Assembly (NCBI RefSeq): GCF_900105515.1
Contig: NZ_FNSY01000001.1
Location: forward strand, 5,878,001-5,942,000
Source: Streptomyces sp. 2131.1
GTDB lineage: Bacteria; Actinomycetota; Actinomycetes; Streptomycetales; Streptomycetaceae
Direction: 5' to 3'
DNA length: 64,000 nucleotides
The notes below the pieces were generated by a model. That model saw only the letters and a program-made list of their open reading frames with translations. It had not been told where the DNA came from and ran no database searches. This document shows, in pieces, positions 1 through 7,607 of this stretch (its first letter is position 1; the number at the start of each line of letters is the position of its first letter). A program made the translations under genes and the position numbers.

Positions 1-51
1 CACGGCCACTACCGGCAGAAGAGCTTCGGCCGGATGCTCTTCTCCTCCTGA
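1..51 (+). CDS. C-terminal end of an unknown protein (5' end outside window)
   Basis: Only the last 16 codons are present, ending in TGA at 49-51. They read HGHYRQKSFGRMLFSS and show the G/C-rich third positions typical of this genome, which supports a real reading frame. The piece is too short to assign a family. A strong hairpin follows about 60 bp downstream and may end its transcript as well as the opposing tRNA operon. Confidence 0.5.
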   Translation, partial: HGHYRQKSFGRMLFSS

Positions 52-111
52 CCGTGCCCGGTGGGCCCCGGCTCCGGCCGGGCCCGCCCCGCTCGTACGC
101 ACGCGAACACG

Positions 112-147
112 ACGAAGCCCCGGTCGCCGAGACGACCGGGGCTTCGT
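112..147. terminator. Bidirectional intrinsic terminator of the tRNA operon
   Basis: Perfect 15-bp inverted repeat (112-126 with 133-147) around a 6-nt loop. It lies just past the 3' end of the last tRNA-Val, which is transcribed leftward, and downstream of the rightward partial gene, so it can serve both. There is no long T-run, which is usual for Streptomyces terminators. Confidence 0.75.
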
Positions 148-152
148 GACAG

Positions 153-224
153 TGCGCGATACTGGGATTGAACCAGTGACCTCTTCCGTGTCAGGGAAGC
201 GCTCTCCCGCTGAGCTAATCGCGC
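153..224 (-). tRNA. tRNA-Val(GAC), copy 3 of operon
   Basis: 72-nt cloverleaf read on the minus strand. Acceptor stem GCGCGAT pairs with ATCGCGC, the discriminator is A, and the anticodon loop CTGACAC gives GAC, decoding GTC. CCA is not encoded. The body is the same as in the two neighbouring valine tRNAs. It is the last gene of a Gly-Cys-Val-Val-Val operon. Confidence 0.95.
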
Positions 225-246
225 AGGTGAACCTGCGTGTACTGCG

Positions 247-318
247 TGCGCGATACTGGGATTGAACCAGTGACCTCTTCCGTGTCAGGGAAGCGCTCTC
301 CCGCTGAGCTAATCGCGC
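247..318 (-). tRNA. tRNA-Val(GAC), copy 2 of operon
   Basis: 72-nt minus-strand tRNA with acceptor GCGCGAT and anticodon GAC, identical to the copy at 153-224. The 22-bp spacer between the two contains a small hairpin that could act as a processing signal. CCA is not encoded. Confidence 0.95.
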
Positions 319-355
319 GGGTGATCCTCGCGGACCGACGATCCTTGCGGATCAG

Positions 356-427
356 TGGACGATACTGGGATTGAACCAGTGACCTCTTCCGTGTCAGGGA
401 AGCGCTCTCCCGCTGAGCTAATCGTCC
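356..427 (-). tRNA. tRNA-Val(GAC), copy 1 of operon, variant acceptor stem
   Basis: 72-nt minus-strand tRNA with anticodon GAC. The D, anticodon and T arms match the other two valine copies, but the acceptor stem is GGACGAT/ATCGTCC instead of GCGCGAT/ATCGCGC. The changes are compensatory, so the stem stays fully paired and the gene should be functional. Confidence 0.95.
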
Positions 428-428
428 T

Positions 429-502
429 TGGAGGTGGAGACGGGATTTGAACCCGTGTAGACGGCTTTGCAGGCCGTTGCCTCGCCTCTCGGCCACTCCA
501 CC
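429..502 (-). tRNA. tRNA-Cys(GCA)
   Basis: Minus-strand tRNA with acceptor GGTGGAG/CTCCACC, discriminator T, and anticodon loop CTGCAAA giving GCA. CCA is encoded (429-431), unlike the other tRNAs of this operon. It starts one base upstream of the first valine tRNA, so the two must be separated by processing. Confidence 0.95.
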
Positions 503-539
503 AGGGGCGGGAGACCGGTGAAGATCCCCACCTTCTGCG

Positions 540-612
540 AGCGGACGACCAGGTTCGAACTGGCGACCTCAACCTTGGCAAGGTTGCGCTCTACCAACTG
601 AGCTACGTCCGC
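540..612 (-). tRNA. tRNA-Gly(GCC)
   Basis: 73-nt minus-strand tRNA, first gene of the operon. Acceptor GCGGACG/CGTCCGC, discriminator T, anticodon loop TTGCCAA giving GCC for GGC codons, the dominant glycine codon in this GC-rich genome. CCA is not encoded. A promoter lies about 45 bp upstream. Confidence 0.95.
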
Positions 613-654
613 TTGTCATTCCCGGTCCGCTTGCGCGTCCCGGCGACGTGTTGA

Positions 655-682
655 ACTCTAGCGGATTCCGGGGCCAGTACAA
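655..682 (-). promoter_or_regulatory. Promoter of the Gly-Cys-Val tRNA operon
   Basis: On the minus strand a -35 TTGTAC (677-682) and a -10 TAGAGT (655-660) are 16 bp apart, a good match to the housekeeping sigma (HrdB) consensus. It is placed to start transcription about 35 nt before tRNA-Gly. The same 145-bp gap must hold the divergent promoter for the PabB-like gene. Confidence 0.6.
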
Positions 683-757
683 AAACGCGTTTGTGCAGCG
701 TGCTGAGGTGCGCTCGCCCCGGCGCGGCTCACCGCGCGCCGCCCTACACTCACGAAC

Positions 758-1813
758 GTGCACGACCTCGCTCCCATGGCCCGCTTCGGCGGCCTCTTCG
801 CCTCCGGTCTGCGGGACGTGACCAGCGATCCCGCGGCCCTCGACTCGTCCGGATTCTGGGCGGTGTGCGCCGGTTTCGAGGGCTCCCTGCTCTGTGCCCG
901 CTTCGACACCGTGCGCCCCGAGGCCGTGCCCGCCCCGGTCCCCGGCGCCTGGCGCGGCCCCGCGGCCGGCGACTGGACCACCTCGCTCGACCGGAACGCC
1001 TACACCGAAGGCGTACGACGCATCCGCGCGTACATCGCGACCGGCGAGGTCTACCAGGCCAACCTCTGCCGCGTCCTGAGCGCTCCGCTGCCCGACGGGG
1101 GCGCGGCGGACGTGGACGCCCTCACCGCCCTGCTGGCGCGCGGCAACCCCGCCCCCTACGCAGGAACGATTCGGCTCCCCGCGCACGGCGTCGAGATCGC
1201 CACCGCGTCCCCCGAACTCTTCCTCCGCAGGGACGGCCGCACGATCGAGTCCGGGCCCATCAAGGGCACCGGCCGCACCGAGGCCGACCTGCTCGACAAG
1301 GACCACGCCGAGAACGTGATGATCGTCGACCTGGTCCGCAACGACCTGGGCCGGGTCTGCGCCACCGGATCGGTCACCGTCCCCGACCTGTGCGCCGTCG
1401 AGAAGCACCCCGGCCTCGTCCACCTCGTCTCCACCGTGCGCGGCCGCCTCGCCGACGGCGCCGGCTGGCCGGAGATCCTCGCCGCCGCCTTCCCGCCCGG
1501 CTCGGTCACCGGCGCGCCCAAGTCCAGCGCCCTGCGGATCATCCGCGAACTGGAGACCGCCCCGCGCGGCCCGTACTGCGGCGGCATCGGCTGGGTGGAC
1601 GCCGACCGGGGCACCGCCTCGCTCGCCGTCGGCATCAGGACCTTCTGGACCGACCGCACCGGACCCGCCCCCCTCCTGCGCTTCGGCACCGGCGCCGGCA
1701 TCACCTGGGGCTCCGATCCGGAACGCGAATGGGACGAGACCGAACTCAAGGCGTCCAGGCTGCTCGCTGTAGCGTCGGGCGCATACGAAGCAACCGGAAG
1801 GACCGCACCATGA
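758..1813 (+). CDS. pabB: Aminodeoxychorismate synthase component I-like chorismate-binding protein
   Basis: Chorismate-utilising enzyme expected to aminate chorismate to 4-amino-4-deoxychorismate for p-aminobenzoate and folate, using ammonia from a separate glutaminase. The 351-residue protein covers the chorismate-binding domain only. GEVYQANL (96-103), DLVRNDLGRV (191-200) and a later GSVTGAPK are family signatures. PIKGT (167-171) carries the lysine that is typical of PabB; anthranilate synthases have alanine there. The stop overlaps the start of the next gene by 4 bp (ATGA), so it is translationally coupled to the PabC-like lyase, which supports a folate role. Start: GTG at 758; ATG at 776 is an alternative. 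Confidence 0.85.
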   Translation: MHDLAPMARFGGLFASGLRDVTSDPAALDSSGFWAVCAGFEGSLLCARFDTVRPEAVPAPVPGAWRGPAAGDWTTSLDRNAYTEGVRRIRAYIATGEVYQANLCRVLSAPLPDGGAADVDALTALLARGNPAPYAGTIRLPAHGVEIATASPELFLRRDGRTIESGPIKGTGRTEADLLDKDHAENVMIVDLVRNDLGRVCATGSVTVPDLCAVEKHPGLVHLVSTVRGRLADGAGWPEILAAAFPPGSVTGAPKSSALRIIRELETAPRGPYCGGIGWVDADRGTASLAVGIRTFWTDRTGPAPLLRFGTGAGITWGSDPEREWDETELKASRLLAVASGAYEATGRTAP

Positions 1814-2631
1814 GGATCTGGGTCAACGGCGAGCTGCGCCCCGCCGACGACGCCCGGGTGTCCGTGCTCGACCACGGACTCACGGTCGGCGACGGCGTCT
1901 TCGAGACGCTCCGGGTCACCCGGGGCCGCCCCTTCGCCCTCACCCGCCACCTCGACCGCCTCACCCGGTCCGCCCGGGGCCTCGGCCTTCCCGACCCCGA
2001 CCTCGACGAGGTGCGCCGCGCCTGCGCCGCCGTCGTCGACGCCAACCCGGTGGAGCTCGGCCGGCTGCGGATCACGTACACCGGCGGCATCTCGCCGCTC
2101 GGCTCCGACCGGGGCGACGAGGGCCCCGGCCTGGTCGTCGCGCTCGGCGGGGTGAGCCGCCGCCCCGACACCACGGCCGTCGTCACCGTGCCGTGGACCC
2201 GCAACGAACGCGGCGCGCTCACCGGCCTCAAGACCACCTCGTACGCGGAGAACGTCGTCGCCCTCGCCCGCGCCCACGAGCACGGCGCGTCCGAGGCGCT
2301 GTTCGCCAACACCGCGGACCGGCTCTGCGAGGGCACCGGCTCCAACGTCTTCGTCGTCCTCGACGGGCAGCTCCACACCCCGCCCGTCGCCTCGGGCTGC
2401 CTCGCCGGCATCACCCGGGCGCTCGCGGTGGAGTGGACCGGGGCGCAGGAGACCGACCTGCCGTTCGACGTCCTGGACCGGGCCGAGGAGATCTTCCTGA
2501 CCTCCACCCTGCGTGACGTCCAGGCCGTGCACCGGGTCGACGGCCGCGAGCTGCCCGGCGTGCCCGGACCGGTGACCGCGAAGGCGATGCGCGTGTTCGA
2601 CGAGCGGGCCGCGGACGACATCGACCCGTGA
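1810..2631 (+). CDS. pabC: Aminodeoxychorismate lyase, class IV PLP aminotransferase fold
   Basis: 273-residue fold-type IV PLP enzyme, predicted to split 4-amino-4-deoxychorismate into p-aminobenzoate and pyruvate in the cytoplasm. Visible features are the N-terminal family pattern DHGLTVGDGVFETLR (21-35), the likely PLP-binding Lys141 in GLKTTSYAENV, and the phosphate-binding EGTGSNVF. The ATG overlaps the stop of the PabB-like gene. Branched-chain or D-amino-acid aminotransferases share this fold, so the assignment to PabC rests on coupling with the neighbour. Confidence 0.85.
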   Translation: MRIWVNGELRPADDARVSVLDHGLTVGDGVFETLRVTRGRPFALTRHLDRLTRSARGLGLPDPDLDEVRRACAAVVDANPVELGRLRITYTGGISPLGSDRGDEGPGLVVALGGVSRRPDTTAVVTVPWTRNERGALTGLKTTSYAENVVALARAHEHGASEALFANTADRLCEGTGSNVFVVLDGQLHTPPVASGCLAGITRALAVEWTGAQETDLPFDVLDRAEEIFLTSTLRDVQAVHRVDGRELPGVPGPVTAKAMRVFDERAADDIDP

Positions 2632-2706
2632 TCGTCGCGGCCGCCGCCCGCCCGGTCTCGGCAAATTCGGGTGACAGGCCCACGCACGGGGGATAGAACC
2701 CCTCTG

Positions 2707-3543
2707 ATGACGACGACACTGCGGCCGTCCGGGCCGATCCAGCCAGGCGCCGACGGCGCACAGCGGCGCGCGTACGACGTGTGCGACAACGGGCGCCCCG
2801 TCGGCTCCGTGACGCTCACCCTCGAACCGGGGGCGGGCGGGGCCACGGGGGCCGTCAAGGACCTGCGGATCGACGAGGCCGTCCGCCGCCGGGGCAGGGG
2901 CACCATCGCCGCGCTGGCCGCGGAGGAGATCCTGCGCGGGTGGGGCTGCACACAGGTGTTCACCGAGGTGGCCGCCGGTGACATGGCAGGGCAGCGGATG
3001 GCCGACGCCCTCGGCTACACCGAGCGCAGCCGGCACATGCTCAAGACCCTGCCCGAGCAGCCGCCGGTCCTGCCCGCCGGTCTCACCGGGCGCCCGATGA
3101 CGCCCGAGGAGTTCGCGGTCTGGGAGGGCGAGGCGGTCGCCGGGTATGCGGAGAGCCTGATCAGCCGGGGCTTCCCCCGGGAACGGGCGCTGGAGATGTC
3201 CCGCGCCTCCCACGCCCGCTACCTGCCGGACGGCCTCGCCACCGAGGGGGCGCGGCTGGACCAGCTGATCAACGAGGGCGGGATCGTGGGCAACGTCTGG
3301 GTGTCGCCGTTCGAGATGCACCCCGGTCTGCGGGTCGCCTACGTCTTCGACGTGGAGGTGCGCGAGGCCTTCCGGGGACGCGGCTACGGGCGGGCGCTGA
3401 TGCTCCAGGCCGAGCGGATAGCCCTGGAGGCGGGCGAGACGCGGATCGGCCTGCACGTCGTCACGGCCAACACCCCGGCCCTGCGGCTGTACGAGTCGCT
3501 CGGCTACGAACTCACCAGGTCCTACCCGGCCAAACCGTTGTAG
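2707..3543 (+). CDS. Tandem GNAT-family N-acetyltransferase
   Basis: 278-residue protein with two acetyl-CoA-binding halves. The first carries the RRRGRGTIAALAAEEIL pattern near residues 50-66. The second, C-terminal half is clearer, with RGRGYGRALMLQAE followed by ANTPALRLYESLGYEL, the standard GNAT motif A and C-terminal segment. The substrate is unknown. I chose ATG at 2707, with GGGGGA about 13 nt upstream; an in-frame GTG at 2671 would add 12 residues. It converges on the DsbA-like gene with only 16 bp between stops. Confidence 0.8.
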   Translation: MTTTLRPSGPIQPGADGAQRRAYDVCDNGRPVGSVTLTLEPGAGGATGAVKDLRIDEAVRRRGRGTIAALAAEEILRGWGCTQVFTEVAAGDMAGQRMADALGYTERSRHMLKTLPEQPPVLPAGLTGRPMTPEEFAVWEGEAVAGYAESLISRGFPRERALEMSRASHARYLPDGLATEGARLDQLINEGGIVGNVWVSPFEMHPGLRVAYVFDVEVREAFRGRGYGRALMLQAERIALEAGETRIGLHVVTANTPALRLYESLGYELTRSYPAKPL

Positions 3544-3559
3544 GGCGCCCGCCCGGGCC

Positions 3560-4075
3560 TCAGCCCTCCCCGGCGAGCAGCCGGTCCGCGATCTCCTCGA
3601 TCCGCTCGCGGAGCCCCTCCTGGCTCTTGCCGCCGTCCAGCCGTTCCCCGTCGATGACGTACGTCGGCGTGCCGGTCACCCCGATCGCCTTGCCCTCGGC
3701 CTGGTCCGCGTCGACGATCAGCATGTGCCGGCCGTCGATGAGCGCGGTGTCGAACTCCTCGGCATCGAGACCCAGCTCCCCGGCCACCTCGACCAGCAGC
3801 TTCTCGCCCCGCGCCCCGAGGCCGTCGGTTCGGGCGAGGACCGCCTCGATGTAGGACCATCCGCTGCCCTGGACCACGGCCTCCTCGGCGGCCTGCGCGG
3901 CGGCGTACGCGTGCTTGTGCTTCTCCAGCGGGAAGTGCCGCAGCCGGATCTCCAGCCGGTCGCCGTACCGGGCCCGCAGGGCGTGCACATCGGTGAGGGC
4001 GAGATGGCAGTCGGGGCACTGGAGCTCGCACCAGACGTCGAGGACGACCGGTGCGGCGGTGGAGGAATCGCTCAT
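3560..4075 (-). CDS. DsbA/FrnE-family thioredoxin-fold oxidoreductase
   Basis: 171-residue protein with a thioredoxin fold and an inserted helical domain. The active-site pair is CPDC at residues 20-23, right after the first beta strand, and the cis-proline loop is GVTGTPTYVIDG near the C-terminal third. There is no signal peptide or lipobox, so it should act in the cytoplasm, as the FrnE-like branch of the DsbA family does. Start ATG at 4075; the frame is open 86 codons further upstream, but that extension has arginine-rich non-protein-like composition. Its redox partner is not encoded nearby. Confidence 0.85.
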   Translation of the reverse strand: MSDSSTAAPVVLDVWCELQCPDCHLALTDVHALRARYGDRLEIRLRHFPLEKHKHAYAAAQAAEEAVVQGSGWSYIEAVLARTDGLGARGEKLLVEVAGELGLDAEEFDTALIDGRHMLIVDADQAEGKAIGVTGTPTYVIDGERLDGGKSQEGLRERIEEIADRLLAGEG

Positions 4076-4247
4076 GGGGCCAGTCTCGCAGGGCGCGCGC
4101 CCCCGCCTCCTCCCGGCACCGCCCGTACGGCACCTGGGGAGGAGCCCGGCCCCTGAGATCTCCCTGATACGGACCCGGGGCATGGCCGCCCGCCGGGTGA
4201 CCGGTGCAGGATGGAAGGGACGTATCCCCCCGCGCCAGGAGGCACCG

Positions 4248-4709
4248 ATGCTTGCCGAGACCATTTGCTCCGCGGTGTCCGCGGCGGGCCTGGGCATCGC
4301 GGCCGTCACCGCGTACCGCAAGCGGTTCCTCACCGCGACGAGGATCGCCGCCTACTCGCTGGTGCCGGTCGGCCTGGTGCTGACGGGCGTCGTGAAGTGG
4401 GTGTCGGACATCGCCTTCAAGCCGAGCGTCTGGCTGGGCTTCGGCCTGCTGGGCGTGGCCTGGCTGCTGTTCATGATCACGCGTGCGGTCGAACGCAGGG
4501 GCGGCGGCAGCCGCAAGGAGCGCCGGGCGGCTGCCCGCGCCGCCCGGGACGAGGCAGTGGCCCCGGGGGCATCGGCCCCCTCGCTCGGCGCCGGCTCGTC
4601 GGCCGCGGGCACGCGCCCGCGGAGCAAGCAGGAGAAGCAGTCGGCCGCGTCCGGATCCGGTGACGACTTCAGCGACATCGAGGCCATCCTCAAGAAGCAC
4701 GGCATCTGA
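4248..4709 (+). CDS. Small membrane protein of unknown function
   Basis: 153 residues with a perfect AGGAGG Shine-Dalgarno 5 nt before the ATG, which fixes the start. Three hydrophobic stretches lie in the first half (about 5-20, 32-48 and 58-77). They are followed by a basic, alanine-rich cytoplasmic-looking tail ending in an acidic DDFSDIEAILKKHGI segment. I do not recognise a domain. The conserved-looking C-terminal helix could be an interaction site, but that is inference. A strong terminator follows. Confidence 0.75.
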   Translation: MLAETICSAVSAAGLGIAAVTAYRKRFLTATRIAAYSLVPVGLVLTGVVKWVSDIAFKPSVWLGFGLLGVAWLLFMITRAVERRGGGSRKERRAAARAARDEAVAPGASAPSLGAGSSAAGTRPRSKQEKQSAASGSGDDFSDIEAILKKHGI

Positions 4710-4741
4710 CCCCGGAGCCGTCCGGACCCGTCCGGAGCGCC

Positions 4742-4771
4742 GAGCCCCGCCGCACCCCCGCGGCGGGGCTC
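4742..4771. terminator. Rho-independent-type hairpin after small membrane protein gene
   Basis: Perfect 12-bp inverted repeat (4742-4753 with 4760-4771), GC-rich, loop of 6 nt, 33 bp past the stop codon. Confidence 0.7.
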
Positions 4772-4946
4772 ACGTCGTCTCACCAGGTGAATCGTTTCGC
4801 GGGGGACTCCTTGACCATGCCTCGCGAGGCCGCATAGCGTCCCGCTGGGCCGTGAATCCATTCGCTCCGGCCCCACGAAACCGGGGGCGGGACGCGTGGC
4901 GCGTGCGGCGGACGGCCCCCTTCCGCATGCCCGAGACGGAGACGCC

Positions 4947-5918
4947 ATGGCCCTGTTCGACCTGCCCCTGGACCAACTGCGCACCTACCGCCCCGACCCC
5001 GACGAGCCGGAGGACTTCGACGCGTTCTGGCAGCTCACCCTCGAAGAGGCCGCCGCCCACCCGCTGGACGCCGAGTTCGCGCCGTACGACGGTGCGCTGG
5101 CCGCCGTCGACTCGTACGACGTGTCATTCGCCGGCTGGGGCGGGCACCGGATACGTGCCTGGCTGAACGTCCCCGCGGGCGCCGAGGGCCCCCTGCCGAC
5201 CGTCGTGCACTACCTCGGCTACAGCGGCGGGCGCGGGCTGCCCCACGACCACCTGGTGTGGCCCTCGGCCGGCTGGGCCGCGCTGATCGTGGACACCCGG
5301 GGTCAGGGCGCCGTCAACCACCACTCGGCGGGTGCCACCCCGGACCCGTACGGCGCCGCAAATCCGCAGGCGCCCGGCTTCATGACCAACGGCATCCTCG
5401 ACCCGGAGACGTACTACTACCGCCGCGTCTACACCGACGCGGTGCGCGCCGTCGAGGTCGCGCGCAGCCACCCGGCCGTCGACCCCGCCCGCATCGTCGT
5501 GAACGGCGCCAGCCAGGGCGGCGGCATCACGCAGGCCGTGGCGGCCCTCAGCCCGCACGTGAAGGCCGCGTTCGTCGACGTTCCGTTCCTGACGCACTTC
5601 CGGCGTGCCGTGGAGATCACCGACGAGGACCCGTACCAGGAGATCGTCCGTTTCCTCGCCACCCAGCACGGCGCGGGCGCCCAGGTGTTCCGCACCCTGT
5701 CGTACTTCGACGGCGTCAGCTTCGCCGCCCGGGCAACCGTGCCCGCGCTCTACTCGGTCGCCCTGATGGACGCGATCTGCCCGCCCTCCACGGTCTTCGC
5801 CGCCTACAACCGCTGGGCCGGGCCCAAGGAGATCGAGATCTACCCCTGGAACGGCCACGAGGGCGGCACCGGCGTCCACCGCCAGGCCCAGCTGCGGAAG
5901 CTGCGCGAACTCCGCTGA
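4947..5918 (+). CDS. CE7-family acetylxylan esterase / cephalosporin-C deacetylase
   Basis: 323-residue alpha/beta hydrolase that removes acetyl groups from acetylated xylo-oligosaccharides and related esters, probably in the cytoplasm because no signal peptide is visible. The three diagnostic CE7 motifs are present in order: RGQ (118-120), GASQG (187-191, nucleophile Ser189) and HE (304-305). Asp275 in ALMDAICPP completes the triad. Length matches the family. ATG at 4947 follows a GGAGA ribosome site; an upstream in-frame start at 4896 adds only non-conserved residues. It stands alone, with no xylan-utilisation neighbours. Confidence 0.9.
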   Translation: MALFDLPLDQLRTYRPDPDEPEDFDAFWQLTLEEAAAHPLDAEFAPYDGALAAVDSYDVSFAGWGGHRIRAWLNVPAGAEGPLPTVVHYLGYSGGRGLPHDHLVWPSAGWAALIVDTRGQGAVNHHSAGATPDPYGAANPQAPGFMTNGILDPETYYYRRVYTDAVRAVEVARSHPAVDPARIVVNGASQGGGITQAVAALSPHVKAAFVDVPFLTHFRRAVEITDEDPYQEIVRFLATQHGAGAQVFRTLSYFDGVSFAARATVPALYSVALMDAICPPSTVFAAYNRWAGPKEIEIYPWNGHEGGTGVHRQAQLRKLRELR

Positions 5919-6075
5919 GCCGCCGGACCGAGGCGGGGGGAGCGGAGGGTTGGAAAGCATGTCGGGCGATCGGACGCCGGAGCGATTAACGACGCCCCCA
6001 TGACGGGTGAACTCCCCTCCTGAAGAGGCATGTTGGTACGCGGCACCCTTCGGACTGCGTCATGATCGTCCCGAA

Positions 6076-6231
6076 ATGGTGGACACCTCCCGGGGCGACG
6101 CCCCCGCACCCCCTGGCGAAGAGCCGCGCGGCTGCCTCTTCGCGCTTTCCCAGCCCCCTCTGATGATCTTCCTCACGGTCATCGGCACCCTGCTGCTGAT
6201 GGCCGCGTTGCACGATCTCTTCATGCTGTGA
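6076..6231 (+). CDS. Small single-span membrane protein
   Basis: Predicted 51-residue protein: a polar proline-rich N-terminus, then one hydrophobic helix (PPLMIFLTVIGTLLLMAALH, near 26-45), then a short end LFML. The frame stays open upstream to GTG 6007, which would give 74 residues. ATG 6076 is preferred because the upstream residues look random, but no good ribosome site is seen for either start. It ends 4 bp before the convergent CGNR gene. Function unknown. Confidence 0.55.
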   Translation: MVDTSRGDAPAPPGEEPRGCLFALSQPPLMIFLTVIGTLLLMAALHDLFML

Positions 6232-6235
6232 GCGG

Positions 6236-6811
6236 TCAGCCGGCCGCTTCCCTGCGGCGCGCCCGGTACGCGGCCACGTGCAGACGGTTACCGCAGGTGC
6301 GGCTGGAGCAGTAGCGGCGGGAGCGGTTGCGCGAGAGGTCGACGAAGGCGTGCCGGCAGTCCGGTGCCTCGCACCGCCGCAGCCGCTCCGTCTCGCCCGC
6401 CACGATGATGAAGGCGAGGGCCATGCCGCAGTCCGCCGCCAGGTGATCGGCGATCGAGGCGTCCGGCGAGAAGTAGTGCACGTGCCAGTCGTAGCCGTCG
6501 TGGGCGGTGAGCTGCGGCGTGGTGCCGGCGGCCGCGACCAGGGCGTTCACCAGCCCGGCCGCGGTCCGCGCGTCCCCGGCCGCGAAGACCTCCGCGAACC
6601 GGGCGCGCACGTCGTGCACGGCCCGCAGGTCCTTCTCGTCGAGCGCGCCGACCCCGCTGACCCGGTGGCGTACGGCGAACGTGTGGAGCGCCGCGGTGTC
6701 GGGCAGCCCGTCGGCGGGTGCCCCGTCCCCTTCCGGTTCGCTCTCCGGCGCGGTGTTCACCAGATCGACCACTAGGTCGAGGGCGATCCGGGTGTCGTGG
6801 GGGATCAGCAC
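6236..6811 (-). CDS. CGNR zinc-finger / ABATE-domain transcriptional regulator
   Basis: 191-residue protein with the N-terminal ABATE-type region (about 10-135) and a C-terminal CGNR zinc finger. The cysteines are Cys147, Cys152, Cys168 and Cys173 in CEAPDC and CSSRTCGNR, followed by a basic stretch suited to DNA contact. Members are thought to be stress-responsive regulators, but no target can be read from the sequence. Start is GTG 6811 with AGGGAG 7 nt upstream. It lies downstream of ssgB on the same strand but is separated by a strong terminator, so it probably has its own promoter. Confidence 0.85.
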   Translation of the reverse strand: MLIPHDTRIALDLVVDLVNTAPESEPEGDGAPADGLPDTAALHTFAVRHRVSGVGALDEKDLRAVHDVRARFAEVFAAGDARTAAGLVNALVAAAGTTPQLTAHDGYDWHVHYFSPDASIADHLAADCGMALAFIIVAGETERLRRCEAPDCRHAFVDLSRNRSRRYCSSRTCGNRLHVAAYRARRREAAG

Positions 6812-6886
6812 GCTTTCGCTCCCTGGCCTCCGGCGGACGGGTGCCCGCCGATGCCGGACGACTCTACTGGCTCGGCCGGAACGCGG

Positions 6887-6931
6887 ACCGGCGCCGGTCA
6901 CCACGGTGGATCCGTGGTCACCGGCGCCGGT
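6887..6931. terminator. Terminator downstream of ssgB
   Basis: 20-bp inverted repeat (6887-6906 with 6912-6931) with a single mismatch and a 5-nt loop, between the ssgB stop and the CGNR gene start. A second 10-bp hairpin (6956-6965 with 6977-6986) lies closer to ssgB. Together they insulate ssgB from the next gene. Confidence 0.75.
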
Positions 6932-7004
6932 GTCAGCCGTATGAGGTTGTCCGCGCGACGCCGTCTCCCCGAGTCGGACGGCGTCGTGCAGCTCTCGGCC
7001 TGGC

Positions 7005-7418
7005 TCAGTTCTCGGCCAGGATGTGTGAGAGCTCCGTATCGAGGTCGAAGTGACGGTGTTCGGTGCCCGGTGGAACCGCGGCGTCGGTCCGCTTGAGGAA
7101 CGACTCCAGGGCCCGTGCCGGGGCCTCGAGCAGTGCTTCGCCCTCTGGGGAGCTCAGCGCGATACAGACGACGCCCTGGCCGTGACTACGGGATGGCCAG
7201 ACGCGGACGTCTCCGGTGCCGGTGGGCCGGTGCAGCCCCTCGGCAAGGAGGTCACGGGCGAAAACCCACTCGACCGTCTCCTCCGCTCCGGTGTGGAAGG
7301 TGGCGTGCACGGCATACGGATCGGCCGTGTCATACCGCAGGCCCGCGGGTACAGGCAGTGAGGACTCGCTCGACACAACGAGGCGCAGGTGCAGCTCGCA
7401 GCTGACCGTGGTGTTCAT
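7005..7418 (-). CDS. ssgB: Sporulation and cell-division protein SsgB
   Basis: 137-residue SsgA-like protein. In Streptomyces, SsgB marks future septum sites in aerial hyphae, recruits FtsZ and stimulates its polymerisation. The sequence from MNTTVSCELH to the acidic end agrees, residue for residue as far as I can recall, with S. coelicolor SsgB, one of the most conserved proteins of the genus. ATG 7418 gives the exact family length. It is monocistronic: a terminator follows, and upstream is a divergent membrane-protein gene. A near-consensus BldD box lies 133 bp before the start, fitting its known developmental control. Confidence 0.97.
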   Translation of the reverse strand: MNTTVSCELHLRLVVSSESSLPVPAGLRYDTADPYAVHATFHTGAEETVEWVFARDLLAEGLHRPTGTGDVRVWPSRSHGQGVVCIALSSPEGEALLEAPARALESFLKRTDAAVPPGTEHRHFDLDTELSHILAEN

Positions 7419-7550
7419 AAGCGCCAGGGCCTTTCGCTCAGTGTGCGCTCGGGGATTCGCACGTCGGCGAAATCGACATGCCACCTACGGTGCCGTTGTA
7501 AACCCCTCTGACCGTTTTGTGTTTCTTCGGGTAGCTCGTACAGCGGTGTG

Positions 7551-7563
7551 TAACTTTGGGTCA
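7551..7563. promoter_or_regulatory. Predicted BldD operator in the ssgB/PGPGW divergent region
   Basis: TAACTTTGGGTCA fits the BldD consensus TNACNC(A/T)GNGTNA at 8 of 9 fixed positions. It lies between ssgB (start 7418, leftward) and the divergent gene at 7608. ssgB is reported as part of the BldD regulon, which makes this a plausible repressor site. Confidence 0.5.
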
Positions 7564-7607
7564 TGCGGCCATTCCAGTGACGCGCGGCGGTCCGGTAGGT
7601 TGAGCCC

